Source: DASUBV01 sp035763085 (GTDB lineage: Bacteria > Actinomycetota > Actinomycetes > Streptosporangiales > Streptosporangiaceae). Taken from it: a stretch of DNA of 35,991 nucleotides. Below are positions 7,596-16,492 of the stretch, one piece after another. The notes under the pieces were generated by a model that saw only the letters and a program-made list of their open reading frames with translations, was not told the origin of the DNA and made no database searches. A program made the position numbers and the translations under genes. Numbering within the stretch: the first letter of the stretch is position 1; the number at the start of each line of letters is the position of its first letter. Location of the stretch: the NCBI GenBank assembly GCA_035763085.1, contig DASUBV010000042.1, forward strand, positions 1-35,991, in the 5' to 3' direction.

Positions 7596-9029
7596 GTGCG
7601 ATTCCTGACTCCGCCTCCCCACGACCTGACCTACAGCGATGTCTTCCTGGCCCCGCGCCGGTCAGCCGTCGGGTCCCGGCTCGATGTGAGCCTGGCCACC
7701 GGCGACGGCAGCGGCACCACGATCCCGGTCATCGTCGCCAACATGACGGCGGTGGCCGGGCGGCGGATGGCCGAGACGGTGGCCCGCCGCGGCGGCCTGG
7801 CCGTCCTGCCGCAGGACATCCCGGCCGACGTGGTCGCCGAGGTGATCGCCTGGGTGAAGGCCCGCGACCTGGTCCATGACACCCCGCTGACGCTCGGCCC
7901 GGCCGACACCACCGGGCACGCGCTGAGCCTGCTGCCCAAGCGGGCGCACGGCGCGGTGATCGTGGTCAGCCCCGACGGCCGCCCGGTGGGCGTGGTGACC
8001 GAGGCCGACTGCACCGGGGTCGACCGGTTCACCCAGCTCAGCCAGGTGATGTCGGCCGACCCGCTGACGATCCCGGCCGGGACCGACCCGGAGCGCGCGT
8101 TCGAGGTGCTGCATGCCGGGCGGCACCGGCTGGCGCCGGTGGTGGATGAGTCCGGGCGCTGCGTGGGGATCCTGACCCGCACCGGCGCGCTGCGCGCGAC
8201 GCTGTACCAGCCGGCCACCGACGCCGGCGGGCGGCTGCGGGTCGGCGCCGCGATCGGCATCAACGGCGACGTGGCGGCCAAGGCCAAGCTGCTGCTGGAC
8301 GCCGGCGCCGACCTGCTGGTGGTGGACACCGCGCACGGGCACCAGGACAAGATGCTGCACGCGCTGCGGGCGGTGCGCGCGCTCAGCCCGGCGGTGCCGG
8401 TGGCGGCGGGCAATGTGGTCACCGCGGCGGGGGTGGCCGACCTGGTCGAGGCCGGGGCCGACATCGTGAAGGTCGGCGTCGGGCCGGGCGCCATGTGCAC
8501 CACGCGGATGATGACCGGCGTGGGCCGGCCGCAGTTCACCGCGGTGCTGGAGTGCTCGGCCGAGGCCCGGCGGCTGGGCGCGCACGTGTGGGCCGACGGC
8601 GGCGTCCGCTACCCGCGCGATGTCGCGCTGGCGCTGGCCGCGGGCGCGGCCAACGTCATGATCGGCTCCTGGTTCGCCGGCACCTGCGAGTCGCCGGGCG
8701 ATGTGTTCCGGGACGCCGACGGCCGCCTGTACAAGGAGAGCTTCGGGATGGCGTCGGCCCGCGCCGTGCGGCTGCGCTCGGCCGCCGACTCGGCGTTCGA
8801 CCGGGCCCGCAAGGAGCTGTTCGAGGAGGGCATCTCCACCTCGCGGATGTACCTGGACCCCAGCCGCCCGGGCGTGGAGGACCTGATCGACTCCGTCACC
8901 GCGGGGCTGCGCAGCGCGTGCACCTACGCCGGCGCCGACACCCTGGACGGGCTGCACGACCACGCCATCGTCGGGATCCAGGGCGCGGCCGGCTACACCG
9001 AGGGCATGCCGCTGCCCACCGGCTGGTAG
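7596..9029 (+). CDS. guaB1: GuaB1-family IMP dehydrogenase-related protein (GMP reductase type)
   Basis: This TIM-barrel purine enzyme belongs to the IMPDH/GMP reductase family. The N terminus (LTYSDVFLAPRRS) is the family opening. Two CBS repeats lie at about residues 95-205, and the catalytic loop VGVGPGAMCTTRMMTG places the catalytic cysteine at residue 301. The C-terminal SRMYLDPSRPGVEDLID is typical of the actinobacterial GuaB1 subgroup, whose members have been shown to act as GMP reductases rather than IMP dehydrogenases; that assignment rests on family resemblance. The protein is 477 aa. The GTG start at 7596 probably belongs to a leaderless message. No other purine gene is nearby. Confidence 0.87.
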   Translation: MRFLTPPPHDLTYSDVFLAPRRSAVGSRLDVSLATGDGSGTTIPVIVANMTAVAGRRMAETVARRGGLAVLPQDIPADVVAEVIAWVKARDLVHDTPLTLGPADTTGHALSLLPKRAHGAVIVVSPDGRPVGVVTEADCTGVDRFTQLSQVMSADPLTIPAGTDPERAFEVLHAGRHRLAPVVDESGRCVGILTRTGALRATLYQPATDAGGRLRVGAAIGINGDVAAKAKLLLDAGADLLVVDTAHGHQDKMLHALRAVRALSPAVPVAAGNVVTAAGVADLVEAGADIVKVGVGPGAMCTTRMMTGVGRPQFTAVLECSAEARRLGAHVWADGGVRYPRDVALALAAGAANVMIGSWFAGTCESPGDVFRDADGRLYKESFGMASARAVRLRSAADSAFDRARKELFEEGISTSRMYLDPSRPGVEDLIDSVTAGLRSACTYAGADTLDGLHDHAIVGIQGAAGYTEGMPLPTGW

Positions 9030-9185
9030 CCGGCTGGCCGGGCGCCGCCGCCCGCTGCGCGGCCGCGCGGTGCGGGTGCCCCCGCCAGGCCGGGGCCCCG
9101 CTCCCGTCCCGCGCTGCGTAGCCAGGGCCAGGAACTGCCGCCGGGCCGCCCCGGCCGCGGCATAAGCCCGGTAAGCCGCAGTGCG

Positions 9186-9202
9186 GACAGGTCGTACTTG
9201 TC
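9186..9202. promoter_or_regulatory. imperfect 17-bp palindrome upstream of the carboxypeptidase gene
   Basis: The sequence GACAGGTCGTACTTGTC reads as GACA-x-GT-N3-AC-x-TGTC, with six of eight pairs complementary. It lies about 60 bases before the ATG of the D,D-carboxypeptidase in the 231-base gap after guaB1. It looks operator-like, but no regulator can be named. The rest of the gap holds GC-rich short repeats and no gene. Confidence 0.3.
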
Positions 9203-9260
9203 GCGCCTTAGCCGGGCCTGAGATGCTGTGGGCGGCCCGCCACCGCCCCACTGGAGCATC

Positions 9261-10346
9261 ATGCGCCTGCTGACAGCATCCAGAGTCGGCATCATGGCGG
9301 GCACCGCCAGCGTCCTGCTGGCCGCACTCGCCCTCCCGGTCACCGGCCCGCTGCCGGCGCCGCCCGCGGCCGCCGCGGCCCGGCCGGCTGCGTCGCCGGC
9401 CTCATCTGCCGCAGCGGCTCCGGGCCCGTCATCATCGGCGACGCCGGGGGCACCCGCAGCTGCGGCGCCCGGCGCCCCGGCATCGCCGGCCGCCGCGGCC
9501 AGGCCGGCCAGGTCAGTCACGCCGGCCGCTGCGCCGGCCGGGATCACCGCTAAGGCGGCTGACCTGGTGAACTCCACGGCCGGGCGGTGGCTGTGGAGCC
9601 GGCGGCTCACCCACCGGCGGCCGATCGCCAGCATCACCAAGGTGATGACCGCGCTGGTGGTGCTCCGCTCGCCGCGGCTGGAGCGGAAGATCAGGGTTCC
9701 GGCGGCGGCGGTGAGCTACGCGCGCGACCATGACGCGGGCAGCGCGGGCCTGCATGCCGGGGATGTCCTCACCGCGCGCCAGCTGCTGGAGGCGATGCTG
9801 CTGCCGTCGGGCGCGGACGCCGCCTACACGCTGGCCCGCGCTTACGGGCCGGGCTGGCGCGCGTTCGTGAAGAAGATGAACACCACCGCCGGGCGGCTGG
9901 GCATGACCGACACCCACTTCGCCAACTTCGACGGGCTGCCGTACCCGGGCGAGTGGTCGACCTACGCGACGCCGCGGGCGCTGCTCCTGCTGGCCGCCGC
10001 GGCGATGAAGTCGAAGGTCTTCCGCGGCATCGTGCACCAGCGCGTGCACAACCTGGCGCCGACCAGCGAGCACCACGGCTACTCCTGGCACTCCACCAAC
10101 CTGCTGCTGAGCCGGTACTCCGGCGCGCTGGGCATCAAGACCGGCTACACCAGCGCCGCCGGCTACTGCCTGCTGTTCGCCGCGGAGCGGGGTGGCGTCA
10201 CGCTCACCGGCGTGGTGCTGCACAGCACGGCGACCAGCCCCGGTACCCGGTTCACCGCCGCGGCCCGGCTGCTGAACTGGGGGTTCCGCCGGGTGAGCGC
10301 AGCCGAGGCCGCCTTGCGGCAGGCCCGCGGGCCGGTCCGGGCGTGA
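9261..10346 (+). CDS. D-alanyl-D-alanine carboxypeptidase (peptidase S11) with altered SxN motif
   Basis: This is a penicillin-binding-protein-type serine peptidase that trims the stem pentapeptide of peptidoglycan outside the cell. A signal or TM segment (about residues 11-28) is followed by an Ala/Pro-rich linker of some 65 residues and then the catalytic domain. The SxxK motif is S124-I-T-K127 and the KTG triad is K293-T-G295. The usual SxN is read here as S183-G-A185, so the Asn is missing. The ATG at 9261 has GGAG at 9253-9256; an upstream start at 9228 adds an implausible PPPP stretch. The single-gene context fits a housekeeping wall enzyme. It could be a low-activity or purely structural homologue if the missing Asn matters. 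Confidence 0.85.
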   Translation: MRLLTASRVGIMAGTASVLLAALALPVTGPLPAPPAAAAARPAASPASSAAAAPGPSSSATPGAPAAAAPGAPASPAAAARPARSVTPAAAPAGITAKAADLVNSTAGRWLWSRRLTHRRPIASITKVMTALVVLRSPRLERKIRVPAAAVSYARDHDAGSAGLHAGDVLTARQLLEAMLLPSGADAAYTLARAYGPGWRAFVKKMNTTAGRLGMTDTHFANFDGLPYPGEWSTYATPRALLLLAAAAMKSKVFRGIVHQRVHNLAPTSEHHGYSWHSTNLLLSRYSGALGIKTGYTSAAGYCLLFAAERGGVTLTGVVLHSTATSPGTRFTAAARLLNWGFRRVSAAEAALRQARGPVRA

Positions 10347-10425
10347 TGCCCGGCTTAGTGCTTTCGTATGCTCCTGTCGGAGCGCACACCAGCCGCACGC
10401 CCGCAGGGCAGGAAGCAGGCACACA

Positions 10426-11346
10426 ATGACGGGAGCCGAGATCCTCGCCCGGCACGGCCTGACCAGCGAGCCGGAGGCCGCCGTCAGCCCGGCGCGGTTC
10501 CCCGACGGCGCCCACTACCGGATCGAGATCCCGAGCGTCGAGGGGCCGGCCGTGCTGCGCGCGGTCGCCGAGGCCGCGGCGCAGGCGGGAGTCACGGTCA
10601 ACCGGGTGTCCCAGGGCAGCGGCGCGATGCTGCTCAGCGAGGCCGAGCTGGCCGAGATGGCGCGCATCGGCGCCGACCACGGCATGGAGGTGTCGCTGTT
10701 CGTCGGGCCGCGCGAGGAGTGGGACATCGGCCGGTCCGCGCACGCGGCTGACGGGCCGCAGCTGGCCGGCCAGCTGCGCGGCATGCGCCAGCTGCGGTAC
10801 GCGCTGGACGACGTGCTGCGCGCCGTGGACCAGGGCATCCGCGGGTTCCTGATCGCCGACTACGGGCTGCTGCAGCTGGTCAGCGAGCTGCAGGCGGCCG
10901 GCGAGCTGCCGCCGTCGGTGGTGTGGAAGGTGTCGGCGGTGATGGCTCCGTCCAACCCGCTGACGCTGCGCCAGCTGGAGCGGCTGGGCGCCTCGACGGT
11001 CAACGTGCCCGCCGACGTCACGCTCGGCCAGCTGGCCGAGATGCGCGCCGCCGCCAGCGTGCCGATCGACTTGTACGTGGAGGCGCCCGATGGCATGGGC
11101 GGCGTCGTGCGCAGCCAGGAGTCGGCCGACCTGGTGTCGGCGGCCGCGCCGATGTACGTGAAGTTCGGGCTGCGCAACGCGCGGCCGCTGTATCCCAGCG
11201 GGCTGCACCTGCAGAGCGACGCCGCGGCGATCGCGCGCGAGAAGGTGCACCGCGCGGCGGTCGCGCTGGAGTGGATCGCGCGCAGCGGCCGGGAGCTGGT
11301 CCAGTCCGGGCCCGGCGCGAAGGGGCTCGGGGTCCCGGAGCCGTAA
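10426..11346 (+). CDS. TIM-barrel protein resembling peptidase family U32
   Basis: A soluble protein of 306 aa with no signal peptide. Alternating hydrophobic strands and helices, with short strand motifs (VVWKVSAVMAPSNP, STVNVPADVTLG, PIDLYVEAPDGMGG, MYVKFGLRNARPLYP), suggest a beta/alpha barrel. I recognise the overall type as the U32-like proteins of actinomycetes, but the classical U32 signature is not evident, so the peptidase label should not be taken as activity. The ATG at 10426 follows AGGAAG at 10410-10415. It is a stand-alone gene between the carboxypeptidase and the HD/LuxR protein. The leader carries a small hairpin (GCTCC-TGTC-GGAGC, 10370-10383). Confidence 0.6.
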   Translation: MTGAEILARHGLTSEPEAAVSPARFPDGAHYRIEIPSVEGPAVLRAVAEAAAQAGVTVNRVSQGSGAMLLSEAELAEMARIGADHGMEVSLFVGPREEWDIGRSAHAADGPQLAGQLRGMRQLRYALDDVLRAVDQGIRGFLIADYGLLQLVSELQAAGELPPSVVWKVSAVMAPSNPLTLRQLERLGASTVNVPADVTLGQLAEMRAAASVPIDLYVEAPDGMGGVVRSQESADLVSAAAPMYVKFGLRNARPLYPSGLHLQSDAAAIAREKVHRAAVALEWIARSGRELVQSGPGAKGLGVPEP

Positions 11347-11494
11347 CTGGCGCGAGCCATAATGGCGCGGCCGTAATGGCGCGGCGCGGGGCCCGGCGGT
11401 GTAGAACTGGGATTGCAGGGAACACGGCTGGTGTGGTCAGGCTGCGTCACTCGCGGGCCGCCCCCGGCGGTGCGATCCCCTGCTGCCGGTCTGA

Positions 11495-13084
11495 ATGAAC
11501 TCGTTCTCCCGCCCGCTACGGCTGGCCGAGGCCACCGGGATGCTGTCCCTGGTGACCGACCTGTCGATGGGGATGCCGCTGGAGCACGGCCTGCGCACCG
11601 CGATCCTGGCCGTCCGCATCGCCCGCGCCCTGGACCTGCCCGAGGACGAGCAGGTTACCGTCTACTACACCGGGCTGCTGCACTTCGCCGGGTGCACGGC
11701 CGAGAGCGAGATCGACGGGCGGTTCTTCGGCGACGAGCTCGCGGCCAGGCCGCGGATGGTCGGGACGATGTTCGGCTCGCGGGCCGAGCTGCTGAGCATG
11801 GCGGCGCGGACCGCGCACCAGGGCGCGCCGCCGTTCACCCGGGCGGCGATGATGGCCCGGGCGGCGTTCGGCGGGCTGGCCGAGTTCCGCCGGTGGGCGG
11901 TCAGCCACTGCGATGTGTCCCGGCTGCTCGGCGCGCGGATGGGCCTGTCCGCCGACGTCCAGCTGGCGCTGACGCACCTGTACGAGCGCTATGACGGCAA
12001 GGGGATGCCCGGCCAGCTGCGCGGCGGCCAGATCCCGCAGGCGGTCCGGCTGATGCACGTCGCCCAGGACGCCGACGTGGCCTGCCAGCACGGCGGCCCC
12101 GAGCTGGCCCTGGCGATCCTGGCCAGCCGGTCCGGCTCGGGCCTGGACCCGCAGGCCGTGGCGGTCGCCCTGGACGCCGGCAGCAAGCTGTTCGAGGGAC
12201 TGGACGCGCCGTCGGTGTGGGATTTCGCGCTGGCCAGCGAGCCGGGCCCGCAGCCGGTCATCAGCGAGGGCCGGCTGGATGACTGCCTGTCGGCGGTGGC
12301 GGACTTTGCCGACGTCAAGAGCATGTGGATGATCGGGCACTCCCGCGGCGTGGCGCGGCTGGCCGAGGAGGCGGGGGTGGTCGCCGGGCTGCCCGCCGCC
12401 GACGTCCTGCAGCTGCGGCGGGCGGCGCTGGTGCACGACATCGGCCGGGTCACGGTGCCGGTCAGCGTGTGGGCCAAGCCGGGACCGCTGACCCGCGGCG
12501 AGCGCGAGCAGGTCCGGCTGCACTGCTACCAGAGCGAGCGGGTGCTGGCGGCCGCGCCCGCGCTCGCCCCGCTGGCCCGGCTGGCCGGCTCGCACGGCGA
12601 GCGCTGCGACGGCTCGGGCTACCATCGCGGCGCCCGCGCCGCCGACCTGCCGCTCACCGCCTGGCTGCTGGCCGCCGCCGACTGCTACCAGGCGATGCGC
12701 GAGCCGCGGCCCTACCGGGACGCGCTGCCGGCGCAGGAGGCCGCCGCGCAGCTCAGCCAGGATGCCCGGCGCGGCCTGCTGCCGCCGGAGGCGGCCAACG
12801 CGGTGCTGGTCGCCGCGGGCCAGACGCCGGGCCCGGTGCGCCGGCCGGCCGGGCTGTCCGAGCGCGAGTGCCAGGTGCTGGGCCTGCTGGCCCGCGGCCT
12901 GGCCACCAAGCAGATCGCCCGGCGGCTGAGCATCTCGCCGAAGACCTGCGACCACCACATCCAGCGCGTGTACGGCAAGGCCGGCGTGTCCACCCGGGCC
13001 GGGGCGACGATGTTCGCGCTGGAGCACGGGCTGGTCACCTTCGACGACGAGAGCGGCGGCCGGGCCGCGCTCGGCCCGGGATAG
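11495..13084 (+). CDS. double HD-domain (HD-GYP-like) protein with C-terminal LuxR DNA-binding domain
   Basis: Three modules can be read. Residues of about 15-180 form a first HD-like domain in which the usual HD pair is HF (LLHFAGC), followed by RYDGKGMPGQLRGG. Residues of about 260-430 form a second with an intact H314-D315 (LVHDIGRV), H367, and DGSGYH in place of DGSGYP (375-377). Residues of about 450-515 are a LuxR/GerE helix-turn-helix (GLSERECQVLGLLARGLATKQIARRLSIS). HD-GYP proteins hydrolyse cyclic di-GMP or related dinucleotides. Here the degenerate first site and the GYH change leave open whether it is an enzyme or a sensor. The ATG follows an in-frame TGA and lacks a clear Shine-Dalgarno. 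Confidence 0.8.
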   Translation: MNSFSRPLRLAEATGMLSLVTDLSMGMPLEHGLRTAILAVRIARALDLPEDEQVTVYYTGLLHFAGCTAESEIDGRFFGDELAARPRMVGTMFGSRAELLSMAARTAHQGAPPFTRAAMMARAAFGGLAEFRRWAVSHCDVSRLLGARMGLSADVQLALTHLYERYDGKGMPGQLRGGQIPQAVRLMHVAQDADVACQHGGPELALAILASRSGSGLDPQAVAVALDAGSKLFEGLDAPSVWDFALASEPGPQPVISEGRLDDCLSAVADFADVKSMWMIGHSRGVARLAEEAGVVAGLPAADVLQLRRAALVHDIGRVTVPVSVWAKPGPLTRGEREQVRLHCYQSERVLAAAPALAPLARLAGSHGERCDGSGYHRGARAADLPLTAWLLAAADCYQAMREPRPYRDALPAQEAAAQLSQDARRGLLPPEAANAVLVAAGQTPGPVRRPAGLSERECQVLGLLARGLATKQIARRLSISPKTCDHHIQRVYGKAGVSTRAGATMFALEHGLVTFDDESGGRAALGPG

Positions 13085-13161
13085 GGAATTCTCCCGACTG
13101 GCCGCGCCCGGCCGCGCCCTTTACCGTCTCCCGTGATGCGCAATATCAGGAGGTGTCACGG

Positions 13162-13491
13162 GTGCTGTCACGGCCAGGCAGCGACGCACTGGCGCGGGCG
13201 CACGCCCGGCCGCTGCGCGCCGCCGAGCTCACCGCGATTAGCGCGGGTCGCCGGCTCTACCGCACCGGGATGATCAGCGCCGACGCGACCGTGAACACGA
13301 TCATGTTCCACACCCCCAGCCTGGAGACGGCCGAGCTGGAGGCACTGGAGCAGGTCGGGCAGCGCTCGTTCGGCATCTGCGCCCGGGCCGGCGTGCTCTA
13401 TCAGCAGGCCGCTGACCTGCTGGCCGAGCTGCGCGAGGAGGAGCCAGGCGGTCCGCCGGAGCCAGGGCCCGAGCGCCCTCAGCTGGTCTGA
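13162..13491 (+). CDS. small hypothetical protein
   Basis: A 109-aa reading frame starting at GTG 13162, chosen because a perfect AGGAGG (13148-13153) lies 8 bases upstream; the frame stays open further upstream through the preceding gene, which is not meaningful. The protein is mostly helical with no TM segment. A core of about residues 15-95 contains RRLYRTGMISADATVNTIMFHTPS and a single cysteine, followed by an acidic Pro/Glu-rich tail. I do not recognise a family. It lies 77 bases after the HD/LuxR gene and may share its transcript. Confidence 0.65.
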   Translation: MLSRPGSDALARAHARPLRAAELTAISAGRRLYRTGMISADATVNTIMFHTPSLETAELEALEQVGQRSFGICARAGVLYQQAADLLAELREEEPGGPPEPGPERPQLV

Positions 13492-13660
13492 CCCCGGCCT
13501 GATCCGGGACAGGTCAGGGCCGGACCGGGCGCATCAGCTCAGCGCCAGGCCGCCACGGCGGGCGGCGCGGCAGCACGGCAGGAGCCCGGCCGGACGCCCC
13601 CCGCCGGGCTGGTGAGCAGCCAGGCACCGGGATTCCCGGCGAGCCTGGCGATCCGGACTT

Positions 13661-13698
13661 CCCCGGCTGGCCGGTACGAGGGGGGCGGCCAGCCGGGG
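13661..13698. terminator. strong hairpin between convergent genes
   Basis: The perfect 13-bp arms CCCCGGCTGGCCG (13661-13673) and CGGCCAGCCGGGG (13686-13698) enclose a 12-base loop. The hairpin lies in the 229-base gap between the small plus-strand gene and the minus-strand hydrolase, 22 bases beyond the latter's stop. No T-tract is present, as is common in actinomycetes. The rest of the gap shows no gene. Confidence 0.65.
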
Positions 13699-13720
13699 TG
13701 GTCTGGCCCGCGGCGGGCGC

Positions 13721-14671
13721 TCAGGCCGGCAGCGTCCTCAGGAAGTCGATGAGCCCGGCGAAGTAGGCCTGCTGATCGTCGTACATGGCCAGGTGGCTGC
13801 CCTCCGGGCAGTACAGGTAACGGCCGGCGGGCAGGCGGGCGGCCATCTTCTCCATGTGCGCGGGGTCCATCGTGTCGTAGCGGGCGCCGATCACCAGCGT
13901 CGGGACGGTCACCTGCCCCAGGTCACCCGACCGGTCCCAGGCGTACAGGCTCGCGCTGGCGCTGATGCCCAGCTCGCTGGGACCCTGCATGGACACGTAG
14001 ATGGCCGGGTTGATGTGCGCGAAGCCGCGCTGCACCGGGTCGGGCCAGTCGCCGGGCGCCATCCGCAGCACGTGATGGATGTAGTGCTGCTCGCCGAGCA
14101 GCTCCATGTAGCGCGGGTTCTCGGTCTCGCCCCGCTCCTCCAGCGCCTGGATCTCGGCCAGCTTGCCGGTGTCCATCTCGGGCATCAGCACGTCACGGGC
14201 GTAGGCGTTGTAGTCCGGGACCGAGGACATCATGTTCGAGATGACCAGGCCGCGCAGGTGCTGCTGGTAGGCCAGCGCGTATTCCAGGGCCAGGATGCCG
14301 CCCCAGGACTGGCCGTACAGCACGAAGCTGCCGCGCTCCAGGCCGAGGGCCTTGCGGACCTGCTCGACCTCATCGACGAACCGGCCGGTGTCCCACAGCG
14401 AGGGGTCCTCGGGCTGGTCACTGAACCCCGAGCCGAGCTGGTCGTAGTAGTAGTACTCGATGCCGGCCGCGGGCAGGAAGCTGTCGCAGGCCTCCAGGTA
14501 CTCGTGGGTGGCGCCGGGGCCGCCGTGCAGCAGCAGCACCTTCAGGTCCGGGTTGTTGCCGACTCGCTTGGTCCACACCCTGAACTCGCCCGCCGGGGTG
14601 GTCACCGGGATCATCCGGGCGCCGCCGCTGATCATGTCGTCCCGGCCGGAGTAGTCCAGGTACCCGCTCAT
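13721..14671 (-). CDS. proline iminopeptidase-like alpha/beta hydrolase (peptidase S33)
   Basis: This is a 316-aa cytoplasmic serine hydrolase. The oxyanion motif HGGPG is at residues 49-53, the nucleophile elbow GQSWGG has Ser122, the acid is in LVIGARYDTMDP, and the catalytic His is in PEGSHLAMYDD near the end. HGGPG with GQSWGG is the classical signature of proline iminopeptidases, which release N-terminal proline from peptides; some relatives act on amides or lactones. The ATG at 14671 has AGGGAG 8-9 bases upstream, better than the longer start at 14734. It is followed by a strong terminator-like hairpin. The second hydrolase gene lies upstream on the same strand. Confidence 0.85.
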   Translation of the reverse strand: MSGYLDYSGRDDMISGGARMIPVTTPAGEFRVWTKRVGNNPDLKVLLLHGGPGATHEYLEACDSFLPAAGIEYYYYDQLGSGFSDQPEDPSLWDTGRFVDEVEQVRKALGLERGSFVLYGQSWGGILALEYALAYQQHLRGLVISNMMSSVPDYNAYARDVLMPEMDTGKLAEIQALEERGETENPRYMELLGEQHYIHHVLRMAPGDWPDPVQRGFAHINPAIYVSMQGPSELGISASASLYAWDRSGDLGQVTVPTLVIGARYDTMDPAHMEKMAARLPAGRYLYCPEGSHLAMYDDQQAYFAGLIDFLRTLPA

Positions 14672-14839
14672 CCGCACGCTCCCTCTCGTGCCGGGGCCTG
14701 CGCGCGGCCGCGCACCCCGGTGGCTCATGATCACGTCATGATCGCCGACAGCCTAGGCGAGCGGGCGCCGGCGCGGCTAGAGGCCGGCCGGCGGGGTGCA
14801 CGGGTGCGGGCCGCGGCGGCGCGGCTCAGAGCCCGCGGC

Positions 14840-15616
14840 TCAGGCGACCACGTTGGGGCTGGCCGCCGCGGGCACCGCAGCCAGCAGCCAGCCGCCGATG
14901 CGGTCCAGCAGGGCGGGCGTGGACCCGGACTCAGCGTGCCCGAAGCCGGGGATGATCCACAGTTCCTTGGGCTCGCGGGCGCCGGCGTACAGCTGCTCGG
15001 CGTGGTCGACGGGGAAGAACTCGTCCTGGTCGCCGTGCACGATGAGGACCGGGGCGGGCGAGATCCGCGCGGCGGCATCGGCGGGCGGCATCGGCACCGG
15101 GTCCCAGCGGCCGCCGCTGATCCGGGTGTTGAGGAACGTGCTGGCGATCAGCCGGCCAGCCCGGTGCTCGATGGCGAAGTGCACCCGGCGCATGGCCCTG
15201 GTGCCGCGGTAGTACCAGCGGCCGGGCCCGCTGACCGACACCACGGCGTCGACCCCGCCGACCAGGCCGGCGTGGCGCAGCACGATCGAGGCACCCATGG
15301 AGAACCCGACCGTGGCAATCCGGGTGTAGCCCAGCTCGCGCGCGTAGGCCACGGCCGCCTCGACGTCCCTGATCTCCCGGTCCCCCAGCGTGGAGGCGCC
15401 GCCGGAGCGGCCATGGCCGCGGAAGTCGAAGGTCACCACGCCGCCGAAGCGGCTCAGCCGCCGCACCACCCGCCACACAGCCGGGCGCTGCCAGTTCAGC
15501 GTGAACCCGTGCGCGACCACTATTCCCAGCTCGCCGTCGCCGGGAACGTGCACCGCCTCGACGGGAACGCCGTCCTCGGTCACCAGGGTCACGGCCTTCA
15601 GCACGGGCTTAGTCAT
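14840..15616 (-). CDS. alpha/beta hydrolase
   Basis: A 258-aa cytoplasmic hydrolase. VVAHGFTLN (oxyanion region, about residues 34-42), FDFRGHGRSGG (about 63-73), the nucleophile elbow GFSMG with Ser106, the acid in VHGDQDEFFP and the His in PGFGHAESG give a complete catalytic triad. The substrate is unknown. The ATG at 15616 is used. The frame is open far upstream, but that stretch runs antisense to the cyclase gene and is not coding. A -10-like element (CACAAT or CAATAG on the minus strand) lies only a few bases before the ATG, so the message may be leaderless. It is divergent from the cyclase gene, and 168 bases separate its stop from the S33 hydrolase start. Confidence 0.83.
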   Translation of the reverse strand: MTKPVLKAVTLVTEDGVPVEAVHVPGDGELGIVVAHGFTLNWQRPAVWRVVRRLSRFGGVVTFDFRGHGRSGGASTLGDREIRDVEAAVAYARELGYTRIATVGFSMGASIVLRHAGLVGGVDAVVSVSGPGRWYYRGTRAMRRVHFAIEHRAGRLIASTFLNTRISGGRWDPVPMPPADAAARISPAPVLIVHGDQDEFFPVDHAEQLYAGAREPKELWIIPGFGHAESGSTPALLDRIGGWLLAAVPAAASPNVVA

Positions 15617-15712
15617 GCGCCTATTGTGCTCGCCCGCGGACTTCGACAATCTGGTGGAGCCTCGCGCCGGCGGCTGCCGCGCGAGCCCGACCGCCCGCAG
15701 GAGGCCGCTTTC

Positions 15713-16492
15713 ATGTCCGTCCTTGACCAGCTTGTTACCGCTATCGGGTCCGGAGCGATCGAGGTCGTTGACCTGACCGCCCGGCTGGAGTCCTCGACCC
15801 CGGTGATCCAGCTCCCGCCCCCGTTCGCGAACACGGTGCCGTTCTCGCTGCGCGAGGTGAGCCGCTACGACGACCGCGGCCCGGCCTGGTACTGGAACGA
15901 CATCACCACCGGCGAGCACACCGGCACCCACTTCGACGCTCCGGTGCACTGGATCACCGGCCGGGACGGCCAGGACGTTGCCCAGGTGCCGGCGCAGAGC
16001 CTGATCGCCCCGGCCGTGGTGCTCGACTTCAGCGCCCAGGCCGCCGCCGACCCGGACTTCCTGCTGGAAGTGGACCACATCAAGCAGTGGGAGGCCGACC
16101 ACGGGCCGCTGCCGGCGGGCGGCTGGCTGTTCTACCGCACCGGGTGGGACGCCCGGTCCGGCAGCCAGGAAGAATTCCTGAACGCCAGCGAGACCGGTCC
16201 GCACACGCCGGGCATGTCGGTGGAGTGCGCCCGGTGGCTGGCCGCCGAGGCCCCGGTCATGGGCCTGGGCGTGGAGACGGTGGGCACCGATGCCGGCGCC
16301 GCGCACTCGTTCGACCCGCCGTTCCCGTGTCATGCCTCGCTGCTCGGCGCCGGCAAGTACGGGCTGACCCAGCTGCAGAACCTGGCCCGGCTGCCGGTCA
16401 CCGGCGCGGTGATCATCGCCGGTCCGCTGCCGATCACCGGCGGGTCGGGCAGCCCGGCGCGGGTGCTGGCCCTGGTCGAGCGCAGTGCCTGA
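15713..16492 (+). CDS. cyclase family metal-dependent hydrolase (kynurenine-formamidase-like)
   Basis: The protein has the cyclase-family metal motif HTGTHFDAPVH at residues 69-79 (H69, H73, D75, H79), early LTARLESSTPV, and a late conserved region with GVETVGTDAG. Members hydrolyse amide, ester or cyclic bonds (N-formylkynurenine, isatin and others). The 259-aa length fits. The ATG at 15713 has AGGAGG at 15699-15704, spacing 8. Its stop overlaps the start of the thiamine-diphosphate enzyme by 8 bases, so the two are probably made together and may catalyse consecutive steps. Kynurenine itself is not supported, because no other tryptophan-degradation gene is here. Confidence 0.85.
   Translation: MSVLDQLVTAIGSGAIEVVDLTARLESSTPVIQLPPPFANTVPFSLREVSRYDDRGPAWYWNDITTGEHTGTHFDAPVHWITGRDGQDVAQVPAQSLIAPAVVLDFSAQAAADPDFLLEVDHIKQWEADHGPLPAGGWLFYRTGWDARSGSQEEFLNASETGPHTPGMSVECARWLAAEAPVMGLGVETVGTDAGAAHSFDPPFPCHASLLGAGKYGLTQLQNLARLPVTGAVIIAGPLPITGGSGSPARVLALVERSA

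Noticed and set aside
15623..15650. ATTGT...ACAAT inverted pair between the divergent hydrolase and cyclase genes
   Set aside because: Five-base arms 18 bases apart are expected by chance and overlap the presumed -10 region; too weak to report as an operator.
13793..15712. A long plus-strand extension upstream of the cyclase gene
   Set aside because: It runs antisense to the two hydrolase genes. The AGGAGG plus ATG at 15713 and the family start define the real gene.
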